DNA from: Olivibacter jilunii
GTDB lineage: Bacteria > Bacteroidota > Bacteroidia > Sphingobacteriales > Sphingobacteriaceae
Direction: 5' to 3'
Assembly (NCBI RefSeq): GCF_900607235.1
Contig: NZ_LR027850.1
Location: forward strand, 248,001 to 312,000
DNA length: 64,000 nucleotides
Below the pieces are notes generated by a model, which was given only the letters and a program-made list of their open reading frames with translations, searched no databases and was not told where the DNA came from. A program made the position numbers and the translations under genes. Shown here piece by piece: positions 56,264-64,000 of the stretch (positions are counted from its first letter, which is position 1; every line of letters begins with the position of its first letter).

Positions 56264-56494
56264 ATGGACGCTGTTAAAAAGATTTTACCTAGCTTTGAAT
56301 ATCGAAGACTACTAAGTATGAAAAAATCGTTACCACTGATCGCGATGGTTTCCGGGTTTATATCTTTTATTGGAATTATTTACATGATGCTGCATCCCGA
56401 ATTACCCAGTATATTGGTTTTTCTAATCTACGGGCTAGCTACCTGTGCAGGTGTATGTGGTTTACTTTTAATCGGAAAAAAAAGAGAACGTTAG
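56264..56494 (+). CDS. Small membrane protein, 76 aa
   Basis: Not recognised. 76 residues: a basic N-terminal segment, two hydrophobic helices (about 24-43 and 48-68) separated by a short HPELPS loop, and a basic end KKRER. Basic ends suggest both termini lie in the cytoplasm. It stands alone, with a hairpin terminator overlapping its stop codon. Confidence 0.65.
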   Translation: MDAVKKILPSFEYRRLLSMKKSLPLIAMVSGFISFIGIIYMMLHPELPSILVFLIYGLATCAGVCGLLLIGKKRER

Positions 56495-56522
56495 CCAATA
56501 CAACATTTGCATATTGGCTAAC
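56490..56522 (+). terminator. Hairpin overlapping the stop of the 76-aa gene
   Basis: GTTAGCCAATA (56490-56500) pairs perfectly with 56512-56522 around an 11-base loop. There is no strong T run, but it lies between two convergent genes. Confidence 0.55.
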
Positions 56523-56588
56523 TACTCGCTAATTGTAATCGCAAGGTTATGAACCCACTTTGTGCGGTTATCACATTGACGATTGTTT

Positions 56589-59306
56589 TTATTCCACCTT
56601 GTAACGATAAACAGCCCGCCCGATATTGCCGTTCTCATCGATTCCTTCTACCACAGCTTTATAAGTGCCTAGGCCGCTAGCATTATAGAATTGGAAACTC
56701 GCTTTCCCTTGACTATCGGTAATAACATCCGGATTCCAATAAACGGTGGTACGCCAATCGATTCCGGGAGTACTGGTTGCCGTATATTTCGGTAGGTAAA
56801 AGCTGCGTTCAGCTTGGTAGCCTAAAGGTGTAATCGTTACGATGTTAGATTTTGGCAAAAGATTTTCCAATTCAGCCTTGCTGATGCGCGTACCTTGTGG
56901 TTTCTTTTTCGTGTTGATCACCAATACGCCATTGCTTTGGTAGGTTCTGTTTACGGTGCCCAGATCATCACGTAAAAATATCTCCACTGACTCCACCTCT
57001 GCCGGACTAACGGTATTGATGCCATTCACATCAATGGCCATTCCATTTAAAAACACCTGTACCGGTGTCCGATTTCCTTGGTTATAATCTCGTGTGATGT
57101 AAAAGTTGTTGTCCATAAAGGTTAAACCCATTGCGGCTGTCTGTAAGCAATTAATAAGCAGATTACAACCGGTGAATCGAGCGCCGTCAATCAGGTGGTC
57201 GGGGATCGGGCTTAAGCCTGATAAAGCCGGGTACTGCGTATGGCGAGGTTTTGGTGCTACTCTTTCCGTAATAACGACTTCTTCTAAAAGCCGCTCAGTT
57301 CGATACTGCCTTGCACTATTTTTAAGATAGGGCGTTAATGTACTATCTATATTAAGTATTTCGTCCGGTGCGGTGAAACCTGGTGTGATAGCAGGAAATG
57401 CGTCTCCATTCAATGTGATCTTTAAATTTTTATAGTTCTCATTGTTCCTTGCGCTGATAGTGACCTGTGCCGAGTCAGTAAACATAACATTGCTAAACTT
57501 GAAGTTACCCTGTTCATCGGAGTAAGTTTCAACTGTCTTCTTATCATTGCCTATGCTCAATTCGAGTTTGCCGTTAGGTACTGCTATTCCGTTTAATAGG
57601 CGGAGTGTGCCGGTGATATCAATGCCCTGTTCCGGTAAGAAAGAAACAGGAGGTATTTTATCACCGATAATATCTTTATAATCAAAACGGCGATACCCTT
57701 GCGTCAACATAAGTATGTCTAAATGGCTGCGAGTTTCAGGTGTTACTTTTTTGAAGTAATAGTTCGGTTGCTCCACATAACCCTTGATATCTGAGGTTAA
57801 CAACAGGCTGCTAAGAATTGTTGTCTCTGCATTTTCGTTGAAAGGAACCTTCGACTCGTCAATAACCGAAACAGAAAAAGTTCCAACGGATTGTGAGCTA
57901 TCCGTGGATGCATTTAAATGTAATTGAACGGCCTGCTTCGCTGCATAACTTTTTTTATCGGAGCTTAATGTAAGTTTAAGTTCGTTCGCACGTTGAATAA
58001 AGACCAGTCGCTCACTCAAAGGGATACCGGAAGGGGAAAGTAGGGTGAATTGTACAATGCCTGACGGAAATTTATTCTTTGGTACGGAGGCATTGATGCT
58101 CGCACTGTTCAAAGGGGTTTGCGCTGCATAATAGATTACACCATCGCTTTGCGCGACTAATGAGAAAACTTTATTCTGATTTTGTTGTAGATAAAGATCA
58201 TTCGAAATAATTTTCACAGCTATGTTTAAACTGTCTGAGGGATCAACGGCCAGACTCGTTCCGAAAGGTCGTACCTTCGGAAGTTGATAACTGTACGTAG
58301 CACCGTTTTCGGTTGTAACTTTTGCAGTGTATACAGCATCCGCTTTAGGCGTTAAACTAAATTTGCCCATGCCTAGATGTTGGGTCTCAATGCTTGCAAC
58401 TTCCTGGTCCTGTTGATCTACCACTTTGCCTTTGATAGCCACTCCCAATCCATCACCTCCTACCGCCTTGAAGGCAACTTCACTTGGTAAATCGGCAATT
58501 AAATATCCGCCTTCCGGAAAAAATTGGACATCCGGTGTCTGAAATGCCCCACGTAGTTGATAACTTGTGTTAACGGAGCGGTTATTGTCCAAACTAATGG
58601 ACGTATTTAATATCCCGTCTTTTAAAGCCTGTTGTTGCTCATTCGATAGACTTACTTGCAAATAGCCATTTTTGTCAGTATTACCTCTTCCTTTGCTTAA
58701 GCTGCTTGTGCCGCGTATAAGTTCCCAGGAAACCCGTTTATCTATTAATGGCTTCCCTTCTTCGTCTGTATAGCGGATTCGGCCGTTAACAGTTGTTGCT
58801 TTTCCTCCGGGGGCAGCAACAAAACTAGCGTGAGTTTTTACCCTTTTATTGAAAACGTCTCCAATAATGATATTTTTATTAAAAAAATAATTCGGGTCAA
58901 AATTCATCATGTATTTTGTATATGCTCTAATGCGATAATTCCCCTGTTTATAGATAAGCGGGTCTAAAACGAGACTTCCATTGCCCGTGCCGTTATTGCT
59001 GGGAATCATGGAGGTTTTCATTAAGGAATCTCGGCTATTGAGCACCTCTATGTAGACAACCTTACTAAGATTCGAAAGTTGATGATGACTGGTCAAATAA
59101 GATTTAAACCATATGGTGTCGCCCACAGCATAATAGGGTTTGTCAAAATGGAGATAAACTTTTTCAATAGGTTGCTGCGTAGCTAAGGTATTGGTTTTTT
59201 CAACAATGGTATTTAAATTAATTCCCTTTTGTCGGGATTGACTCCAGACTTGTAGGCTGTAAAACGATAAAATAGCAAAAAGTAAATATCGGTTGAGCTG
59301 TCTCAT
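56589..59306 (-). CDS. Surface protein with MG2-like and TonB-plug-like domains
   Basis: 905 residues with a signal peptide (to about residue 22, VWSQ). The N-terminal EKVYLHFDKPYYAVGDTIWFKSYL is the macroglobulin MG2-type start found in a large Bacteroidota family. A series of beta-sandwich repeats follows, including a carboxypeptidase-regulatory-like segment near 555-640 (DITGTLRLLNGIAVPNGKLEL). A plug-like stretch near 710-810 includes VQVFLNGMAIDVNGINTVSPAEVESVEIFLRD. There is no transmembrane barrel, so it is not itself a transporter. Function is unknown; cell-envelope location is likely. Confidence 0.85.
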   Translation of the reverse strand: MRQLNRYLLFAILSFYSLQVWSQSRQKGINLNTIVEKTNTLATQQPIEKVYLHFDKPYYAVGDTIWFKSYLTSHHQLSNLSKVVYIEVLNSRDSLMKTSMIPSNNGTGNGSLVLDPLIYKQGNYRIRAYTKYMMNFDPNYFFNKNIIIGDVFNKRVKTHASFVAAPGGKATTVNGRIRYTDEEGKPLIDKRVSWELIRGTSSLSKGRGNTDKNGYLQVSLSNEQQQALKDGILNTSISLDNNRSVNTSYQLRGAFQTPDVQFFPEGGYLIADLPSEVAFKAVGGDGLGVAIKGKVVDQQDQEVASIETQHLGMGKFSLTPKADAVYTAKVTTENGATYSYQLPKVRPFGTSLAVDPSDSLNIAVKIISNDLYLQQNQNKVFSLVAQSDGVIYYAAQTPLNSASINASVPKNKFPSGIVQFTLLSPSGIPLSERLVFIQRANELKLTLSSDKKSYAAKQAVQLHLNASTDSSQSVGTFSVSVIDESKVPFNENAETTILSSLLLTSDIKGYVEQPNYYFKKVTPETRSHLDILMLTQGYRRFDYKDIIGDKIPPVSFLPEQGIDITGTLRLLNGIAVPNGKLELSIGNDKKTVETYSDEQGNFKFSNVMFTDSAQVTISARNNENYKNLKITLNGDAFPAITPGFTAPDEILNIDSTLTPYLKNSARQYRTERLLEEVVITERVAPKPRHTQYPALSGLSPIPDHLIDGARFTGCNLLINCLQTAAMGLTFMDNNFYITRDYNQGNRTPVQVFLNGMAIDVNGINTVSPAEVESVEIFLRDDLGTVNRTYQSNGVLVINTKKKPQGTRISKAELENLLPKSNIVTITPLGYQAERSFYLPKYTATSTPGIDWRTTVYWNPDVITDSQGKASFQFYNASGLGTYKAVVEGIDENGNIGRAVYRYKVE

Positions 59307-59764
59307 ATAGTGATTGTCGAATTTTTTATAAATCGCTAATTTATCGATTTATTCATTTACTTCTGTTTTTTAACAGATTTTTAACAAAACTTATACTATA
59401 TCATAGGCCCTCGTTAATCATCATGTACTGCTGCATCCTTAACCTCCTCATCTGCTCATAGCTAGGGTTTAAATAGACATGAAGTAAATGTACGAGCCAA
59501 AAATATGTATTTACAGAGAAGGTACTTTAAGGTTACACGAAAGATACTTCATAGGTGCTTTAAGCTGGCATTGCTGTTAAGTGATACCGATTAGGGCATA
59601 TATTCGCGTTTCCTTCCATGATCTTAACACTTGCTCAAATCAATAGGTGAAATGCTAGGTAGTACTCACAAAACTTCCTACCTTTGGTGCTTCATCAGAT
59701 TTGCCATACAAATACGATTGTTGGTAAAAATGAGAAAGAATATAGAATAAAAGAAATAATTAAA
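59307..59764. other. Intergenic region between divergent genes
   Basis: 458 bases between the MG2-domain gene and the malic enzyme ATG. The only clear element is the malic enzyme -7 box (59679-59686). Two related segments, AGGTACTTTAAGG near 59520-59532 and AGGTGCTTTAAGC near 59552-59564, may be a weak direct repeat. No coding frame that I would support. Confidence 0.4.
59679..59686 (+). promoter_or_regulatory. -7 box for malic enzyme
   Basis: TACCTTTG, a full match to TAnnTTTG, 79 bases before the ATG at 59765. It supports the downstream start over the TTG at 59684, which lies inside this box. Confidence 0.55.
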
Positions 59765-62062
59765 ATGAGCAAAATTAATCGTAAGCAAGATGCGCTAGAC
59801 TATCATGCTAACGGCCGTCCGGGTAAAATTGCCGTAATACCTACCAAACCAACGAATTCGCAACGAGATTTATCATTGGCCTACTCACCGGGCGTTGCTG
59901 ATCCCTGTTTGGAAATTGCCGCCAATAAAGAGGATGTCTATAAATATACAGCCAAAGGAAATTTGGTGGCTGTTATCAGCAATGGAACTGCCGTGTTAGG
60001 ACTGGGTGATATCGGACCTGAGGGGGGGAAACCTGTTATGGAAGGAAAGGGTCTTTTGTTTAAAATATTTGCCGATATTGACGTCTTCGACTTAGAACTT
60101 GATACCAAGAATGTAGATGATTTTGTCCGCACGGTTAAAATATTGGAACCTACGTTTGGAGGAATCAATTTAGAGGATATCAAGGCGCCGGAATGTTTTG
60201 AGATTGAGCGTCGATTAAAAGAGGAAATGTCTATTCCGGTTATGCATGACGATCAGCACGGTACCGCCATTATCTCCGGTGCTGCCTTAATCAATGCCTG
60301 TGAGTTACAAAAGAAAAAGCTGGAAAAAGTTAAAATCGTTGTTAATGGAGCTGGGGCTGCTGCTATTTCTTGTTCACGTATTTATGTTTCGCTAGGTGCA
60401 AAGCCGGAAAATATTGTGATGATTGATCGGGCGGGTGTAATAAGAAAAGATAGGGAAAACCTAGACGCATTAAAGGGTGAATTTGCGACTGATCGGAACA
60501 TTCATACTTTAGAAGAGGCTATTAAAGACGCCGATGTATTCATCGGCCTTTCTGCGGCCGATGTACTAACAGCCGATATGCTAAAAACCATGAGCAAAAA
60601 TCCCATTGTTTTTGCCATGGCAAACCCAAATCCTGAAATCGCGTACGACTTGGCCGTAAAAACGCGTAAGGATGTTATCATGGCGACAGGCCGTTCTGAT
60701 TATCCAAATCAGGTGAATAATGTATTAGGTTTCCCTTATATATTCAGAGGTGCCCTTGATGTACGAGCTACAGGTATTAACGAAGAAATGAAATTAGCGG
60801 CGGTATATGCTATTGCGAAGTTGGCGAAAGAACCGGTGCCGGAATCTGTAAATCTCGCCTATAATATAAACAACCTCAAATTTGGTAAAGACTACATCAT
60901 ACCTAAACCAACTGATCCGCGTTTGATTACGGAAGTTGCCCCTGCTGTTGCGAAGGCAGCTATCGAATCTGGTATTGCAAGGGCAGAAATTAAAGATTGG
61001 GAAGCATATAAAGAAAATCTTAGAAAGCGTTTAGGTTTAGATGACGTCTTAATGCGCGACTTAAGTGCTGCAGCGCGGCAAAGCCCTAAACGTGTTGTTT
61101 TTGCGGAGGCAGATAACTATAAAATCCTAAAAGCAGCCCAAATCGTTAAAGATGAAGGTATTGCTCACCCCATTCTGCTGGGTAGAAAGGAGAAGATCCA
61201 GCGTATCATCTCCGAGCATGCTTTAGACCTACCAAATGTTACAATCATTGATCCGTTGGAGGAGATCGATACGCCAAAATTTAAACAATATGTAGAGGCA
61301 CTTTATAGAAAAAGGCAACGTCGCGGTATTACCTTGTTAGAAGCTAATAAATTTATGTTAGATCGTAACTACTATGGCGCAAGTATGGTCGAGTTCGGTG
61401 AAGCAGATTGCCTGATTTCCGGTTTGACAAAAAATTATGCGACAACTATTCGTCCGGCACTGCATGTCATTGGTACTCGTTCAGGTAGCCGCGTTGCAGG
61501 TATGTATATGATGCTAACAAAGAAAGGGCCTGTTTTCTTTGGAGATACAACTGTAAACAAAAATCCAACTGAAGAAGAATTGGTAGACATCACGGTACTC
61601 CTGCATGATGCGGTCAAGAAAATGAATATTGACCCGCGAATTGCCATGTTGTCCTACTCAAATTTTGGTTCAAACGAAGGGGAGATCCCTACAAAGATGC
61701 GTAATGCAGTTAAAACGCTGCATGAGAAATATCCTCATATTGTAGTGGACGGAGAAATGCAGGCCAATTTTGCCACTAATAGTCAAATGTTGGCAGAGAA
61801 TTTCCCGTTTACCAATTTGAGTGGCGGCCCCGCCAATGTATTGGTTTTCCCTACTTTAGAATCAGGTAATATTGCTTATAAATTATTGCAAGAGTTAGGA
61901 GAAGCAGAGGCAGTAGGACCAATTTTGTTGGGACTTAATAAACCGGTGCACGTTTTACAGCTAGGCAGTTCTGTCCGAGAAATTGTGAACATGGTCACTA
62001 TTGCGGTCGTCGACGTGCAAGCCAAAGAGAAAGAAGCGGTAGGGAAAGAGAAAAAGAAGTAG
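59765..62062 (+). CDS. maeB: NADP-dependent malic enzyme with phosphotransacetylase-like domain
   Basis: 765 residues from the ATG at 59765 (MSKINRKQDALDYH), the normal start of this family. Malic domain: AYSPGVADPC, NLEDIKAPECFEIE, MHDDQHGTAI and the NAD-binding VNGAGAAAISC. From about residue 430 a phosphate acetyl/butyryl-transferase-like domain (PKRVVFAEADNYKILKA, DGEMQANFAT, SGGPANVLVFPTLESGNIAYKLLQ), which in MaeB is regulatory. It converts malate to pyruvate and CO2 with NADPH formation. Confidence 0.97.
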   Translation: MSKINRKQDALDYHANGRPGKIAVIPTKPTNSQRDLSLAYSPGVADPCLEIAANKEDVYKYTAKGNLVAVISNGTAVLGLGDIGPEGGKPVMEGKGLLFKIFADIDVFDLELDTKNVDDFVRTVKILEPTFGGINLEDIKAPECFEIERRLKEEMSIPVMHDDQHGTAIISGAALINACELQKKKLEKVKIVVNGAGAAAISCSRIYVSLGAKPENIVMIDRAGVIRKDRENLDALKGEFATDRNIHTLEEAIKDADVFIGLSAADVLTADMLKTMSKNPIVFAMANPNPEIAYDLAVKTRKDVIMATGRSDYPNQVNNVLGFPYIFRGALDVRATGINEEMKLAAVYAIAKLAKEPVPESVNLAYNINNLKFGKDYIIPKPTDPRLITEVAPAVAKAAIESGIARAEIKDWEAYKENLRKRLGLDDVLMRDLSAAARQSPKRVVFAEADNYKILKAAQIVKDEGIAHPILLGRKEKIQRIISEHALDLPNVTIIDPLEEIDTPKFKQYVEALYRKRQRRGITLLEANKFMLDRNYYGASMVEFGEADCLISGLTKNYATTIRPALHVIGTRSGSRVAGMYMMLTKKGPVFFGDTTVNKNPTEEELVDITVLLHDAVKKMNIDPRIAMLSYSNFGSNEGEIPTKMRNAVKTLHEKYPHIVVDGEMQANFATNSQMLAENFPFTNLSGGPANVLVFPTLESGNIAYKLLQELGEAEAVGPILLGLNKPVHVLQLGSSVREIVNMVTIAVVDVQAKEKEAVGKEKKK

Positions 62063-62070
62063 ATTTTTTA

Positions 62071-62102
62071 ACTAGCTAGTCGGTGATAACCAACTAGCTA
62101 GT
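62071..62102 (+). terminator. Hairpin after malic enzyme
   Basis: Arms 62071-62084 and 62089-62102 pair over 14 bp with one mismatch around a GATA loop. The T-rich stretch lies before it rather than after, so termination strength is uncertain. Confidence 0.5.
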
Positions 62103-62138
62103 AATTATACTAACAACTAAAGGTTAATACCTAAAGAA

Positions 62139-62723
62139 ATGTACGAATATTTAAATGGAAAACTGGCATACAAATGTCCCACGTATGTGGTACTGGATGT
62201 GAATGGCGTCGGCTATCATGTTAACATTTCTTTGTATACATTCGGTAAGATCAAGGATTGTGAGCAATGTAAGCTCTATGTTAGTTTTCAGGTTAAAGAG
62301 GACGCTCATTCACTATATGGATTTGCAGAAGAAGGAGAACGTAAATTATTCAATCACTTACTGTCTGTTTCGGGTATTGGAGCGAGTACAGGACGAATGA
62401 TTCTGTCATCGATTACGCCAACTGAAATCCAAACCGCTATTGTCCAAGGCGATGTAAAGCAAATACAACGCATTAAAGGAATCGGACCTAAGTCTGCGCA
62501 ACGCATTATATTAGAGCTGCAAGACAAGTTAAAGAAAGAGGGTGCCGACACCCTGATATCGGTTCCACAACATCAGTCTGTACCTGAGGAGGCTCTTACA
62601 GCCTTAGTAATGCTTGGTTTCAATAAAGCGCAAGCTGAAAAAGTACTAACCGAAATTCAAAAAAACAATGCCGCTCAATTTACCGTCGAGGAATTGATTA
62701 AAGAGGCCTTACGGAGGTTATAA
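62139..62723 (+). CDS. ruvA: Holliday junction DNA helicase subunit RuvA
   Basis: 194 residues, normal length. Domain I is an OB fold (MYEYLNGKLAYKCPTYVVLDVNGVGYHV). Two helix-hairpin-helix motifs follow: LLSVSGIGASTGRMIL and IKGIGPKSAQRIILEL. The C-terminal RuvB-binding three-helix domain is EEALTALVMLGFNKAQAEKVL to EALRRL. It binds four-way junctions and recruits RuvB. Its last 49 bases overlap the convergent gene. Confidence 0.98.
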   Translation: MYEYLNGKLAYKCPTYVVLDVNGVGYHVNISLYTFGKIKDCEQCKLYVSFQVKEDAHSLYGFAEEGERKLFNHLLSVSGIGASTGRMILSSITPTEIQTAIVQGDVKQIQRIKGIGPKSAQRIILELQDKLKKEGADTLISVPQHQSVPEEALTALVMLGFNKAQAEKVLTEIQKNNAAQFTVEELIKEALRRL

Positions 62724-64000
62724 AAACTTTCCGGTTTATATCGACTGTGCTCGAACAAGGCTTGCAAAGCAGTTTGATGTTCTGCTATTAAACTCTTTTG
62801 ATCTTCTTGTAATGAGGAAAGAACATAAACTCTGACTTTTGCCTCGTAAAACTTCAGATTAAACTGTTTTGAAATCAATATTAATTGGCGGGCAAGGTGC
62901 AAGAAATCTCTATGCTGGTTTCTTAACAAGTCCAGATCCAATAAGCCTAATTGTAGTCGATTGATCGTGTGGGAGCTATTTGTCTGTACAGCCTCTTCCT
63001 TTGCTTGTAAAGCAAGGTCTGTTTGATCCATCGCTAGATATCGTTCGGCGAATGCCAGCTGAATACAGGCTTTAAAGTCGCTGGTCACTTTCCTATTCAT
63101 ATCCAAGCCATACTGATTTACAATCTGAAGATATTGCAAGGTGATTTCCTCGGAAGTTTTAATCTTTAACAAAATGTAGCCCAAGACATAAATAAGTTGT
63201 TTATGTACAAGATTTGTGCTCCGCTCAGGATAACGGCAAAATAAACGTATTTCGTCAATGGCATCTTCTTTTAAAACGTTATGCCGATAATAATGGTGGA
63301 TATTTTCGATAATGAGCAAGGGATTCAATGAAAAGTCTGCAAAATGCTCTCGAGGCATTGAACGTAATATTTCAATATGTTTCAAGGTCTCTTCATCACG
63401 CAGATATAGCAATTCAAAAAAGGCTAGTGAAGTGTGAAGTAAAATTTTTTGTTGTGGAGAAATATGATATTGAAGCAATTTTTTAAGTGCTAGCTCATAT
63501 TCTGTTTCCAATAGTATATGGTCCAGGGCGATATCAATAAAGGCTGAGTTGGCAAAAGCCCGATTAAGGGTGCTACCGATCGCTGGATTAGCATTTATTA
63601 CGTAATCGAGGTTGCTACAGGTAAATAAAATGAGCGAAGCTTGATAGGGTTCAATGAACTCAACGTCTTGCATGTGGTTGAAAATATCCAAATCACCTGT
63701 TTCAAGTGAAAAAATGATAAACCACTTTAATAATGTAAGTTTTATGCTATCCGTATAAGGGCTGCTTTGAACCCAATCGATCAAGGCTTTATCGACCTGC
63801 CCATGTTGTTTGTCGAGAACATCCTGAGTGATAAAATAGGAAGCAAGAACTAACGACTTGAACCTTATCTGGTAAGCGGCTCTCGTACCTTTTTCTTCTT
63901 GATGTTCATAAAGGATGCCTGCATGCAAAAGTTCGCTATAAATGCTGTTATTTTCTTTAATAATGGCATATGCTTCTTTTTTGTTGATGTATGCGTGATC
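62675..64000 (-). CDS. Helical hypothetical protein, partial (start beyond the window)
   Basis: The frame is open from its stop at 62675 to the last base of the window, so the N-terminus is missing; the apparent start at 63928 is only an internal TTG. At least 441 residues are present. They are almost wholly alpha-helical with many Leu/Ile pairs and repeating helical pairs (for example the ALKKLLQYHISPQQKILLHTSLAFFELL region, about 60% along), like TPR or solenoid repeats, with no clear catalytic motif. The 3' end overlaps ruvA by 49 bases. I do not recognise the family. Confidence 0.75.
   Translation of the reverse strand, partial: DHAYINKKEAYAIIKENNSIYSELLHAGILYEHQEEKGTRAAYQIRFKSLVLASYFITQDVLDKQHGQVDKALIDWVQSSPYTDSIKLTLLKWFIIFSLETGDLDIFNHMQDVEFIEPYQASLILFTCSNLDYVINANPAIGSTLNRAFANSAFIDIALDHILLETEYELALKKLLQYHISPQQKILLHTSLAFFELLYLRDEETLKHIEILRSMPREHFADFSLNPLLIIENIHHYYRHNVLKEDAIDEIRLFCRYPERSTNLVHKQLIYVLGYILLKIKTSEEITLQYLQIVNQYGLDMNRKVTSDFKACIQLAFAERYLAMDQTDLALQAKEEAVQTNSSHTINRLQLGLLDLDLLRNQHRDFLHLARQLILISKQFNLKFYEAKVRVYVLSSLQEDQKSLIAEHQTALQALFEHSRYKPESFYNLRKASLINSSTVN

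Noticed and set aside
59520-59564. Possible direct repeat before malic enzyme as an operator
   Set aside because: Only two imperfect copies, not in a clear position relative to the promoter; noted in the intergenic entry only.

Overview
The window looks like a chromosomal segment of a member of the Bacteroidota, most likely family Sphingobacteriaceae. The support is an adjacent SusC/SusD pair, several promoter elements of the Bacteroidota type (-7 box TAnnTTTG), weak or absent Shine-Dalgarno sequences, AT-rich DNA, and a one-component TatA-like protein. No rRNA, tRNA, CRISPR array, transposase or integrase was seen. The last gene runs off the right edge.

Layout. (1) 0.4-8.6 kb: a dense signalling block. 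It holds a NarL-type regulator, two orphan small proteins (one with a phage tape-measure-like motif), and a compact five-gene run: REC-histidine kinase, single REC, E1/ThiF-like adenylyltransferase, GNAT/LuxI-like acyltransferase and 7TM-receptor histidine kinase. A convergent REC protein closes it. (2) 8.9-12.6 kb: a Gfo/Idh/MocA oxidoreductase, then an MBOAT acyltransferase paired with an SGNH-like membrane protein, probably for polymer O-acylation. (3) 12.9-27.1 kb: a polysaccharide utilisation locus. An OmpR-type two-component system diverges from SusC, SusD, a GH29 fucosidase, GH92 mannosidase, a secreted metallopeptidase and a second GH92. The enzyme set points to high-mannose or fucosylated glycoprotein glycans. 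The divergent promoter region carries direct repeats with an 11-bp period, and a second 11-bp array lies past the 3' end of the regulator gene. (4) 27.2-28.8 kb: a small unknown protein, a soluble histidine kinase and its frameshifted, truncated response regulator. (5) 29.0-43.6 kb: glmS and a Wzx/Wzy-type exopolysaccharide cluster. It has a priming sugar transferase, five glycosyltransferases, a Wzy polymerase, a beta-helix lipoprotein, a Wzx flippase and a pyruvyltransferase. (6) 43.6-64 kb: mostly housekeeping genes. These are tatA, a membrane histidine kinase, a FabH-like synthase, corA, an endonuclease/phosphatase-family protein, a GH43-like enzyme, rfbD, a NUDIX hydrolase, a conserved unknown, gcvP, a small membrane protein, an MG2/plug-domain surface protein, malic enzyme, ruvA and an edge-truncated helical protein.

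How they work together. The utilisation locus would import and trim N-glycan fragments under control of its own two-component system. The exopolysaccharide block builds a pyruvylated repeat-unit polymer, with GlmS supplying amino-sugar precursor. The most unusual part is the five-gene block at 2.5-8.2 kb, where two potential small-molecule-modifying enzymes sit between sensor kinases; I propose, as inference only, that it could make and sense a signal. Several start codons were moved to the first ATG that fits (2509, 20116, 49320, 59765) because the longest open frames begin with TTG.
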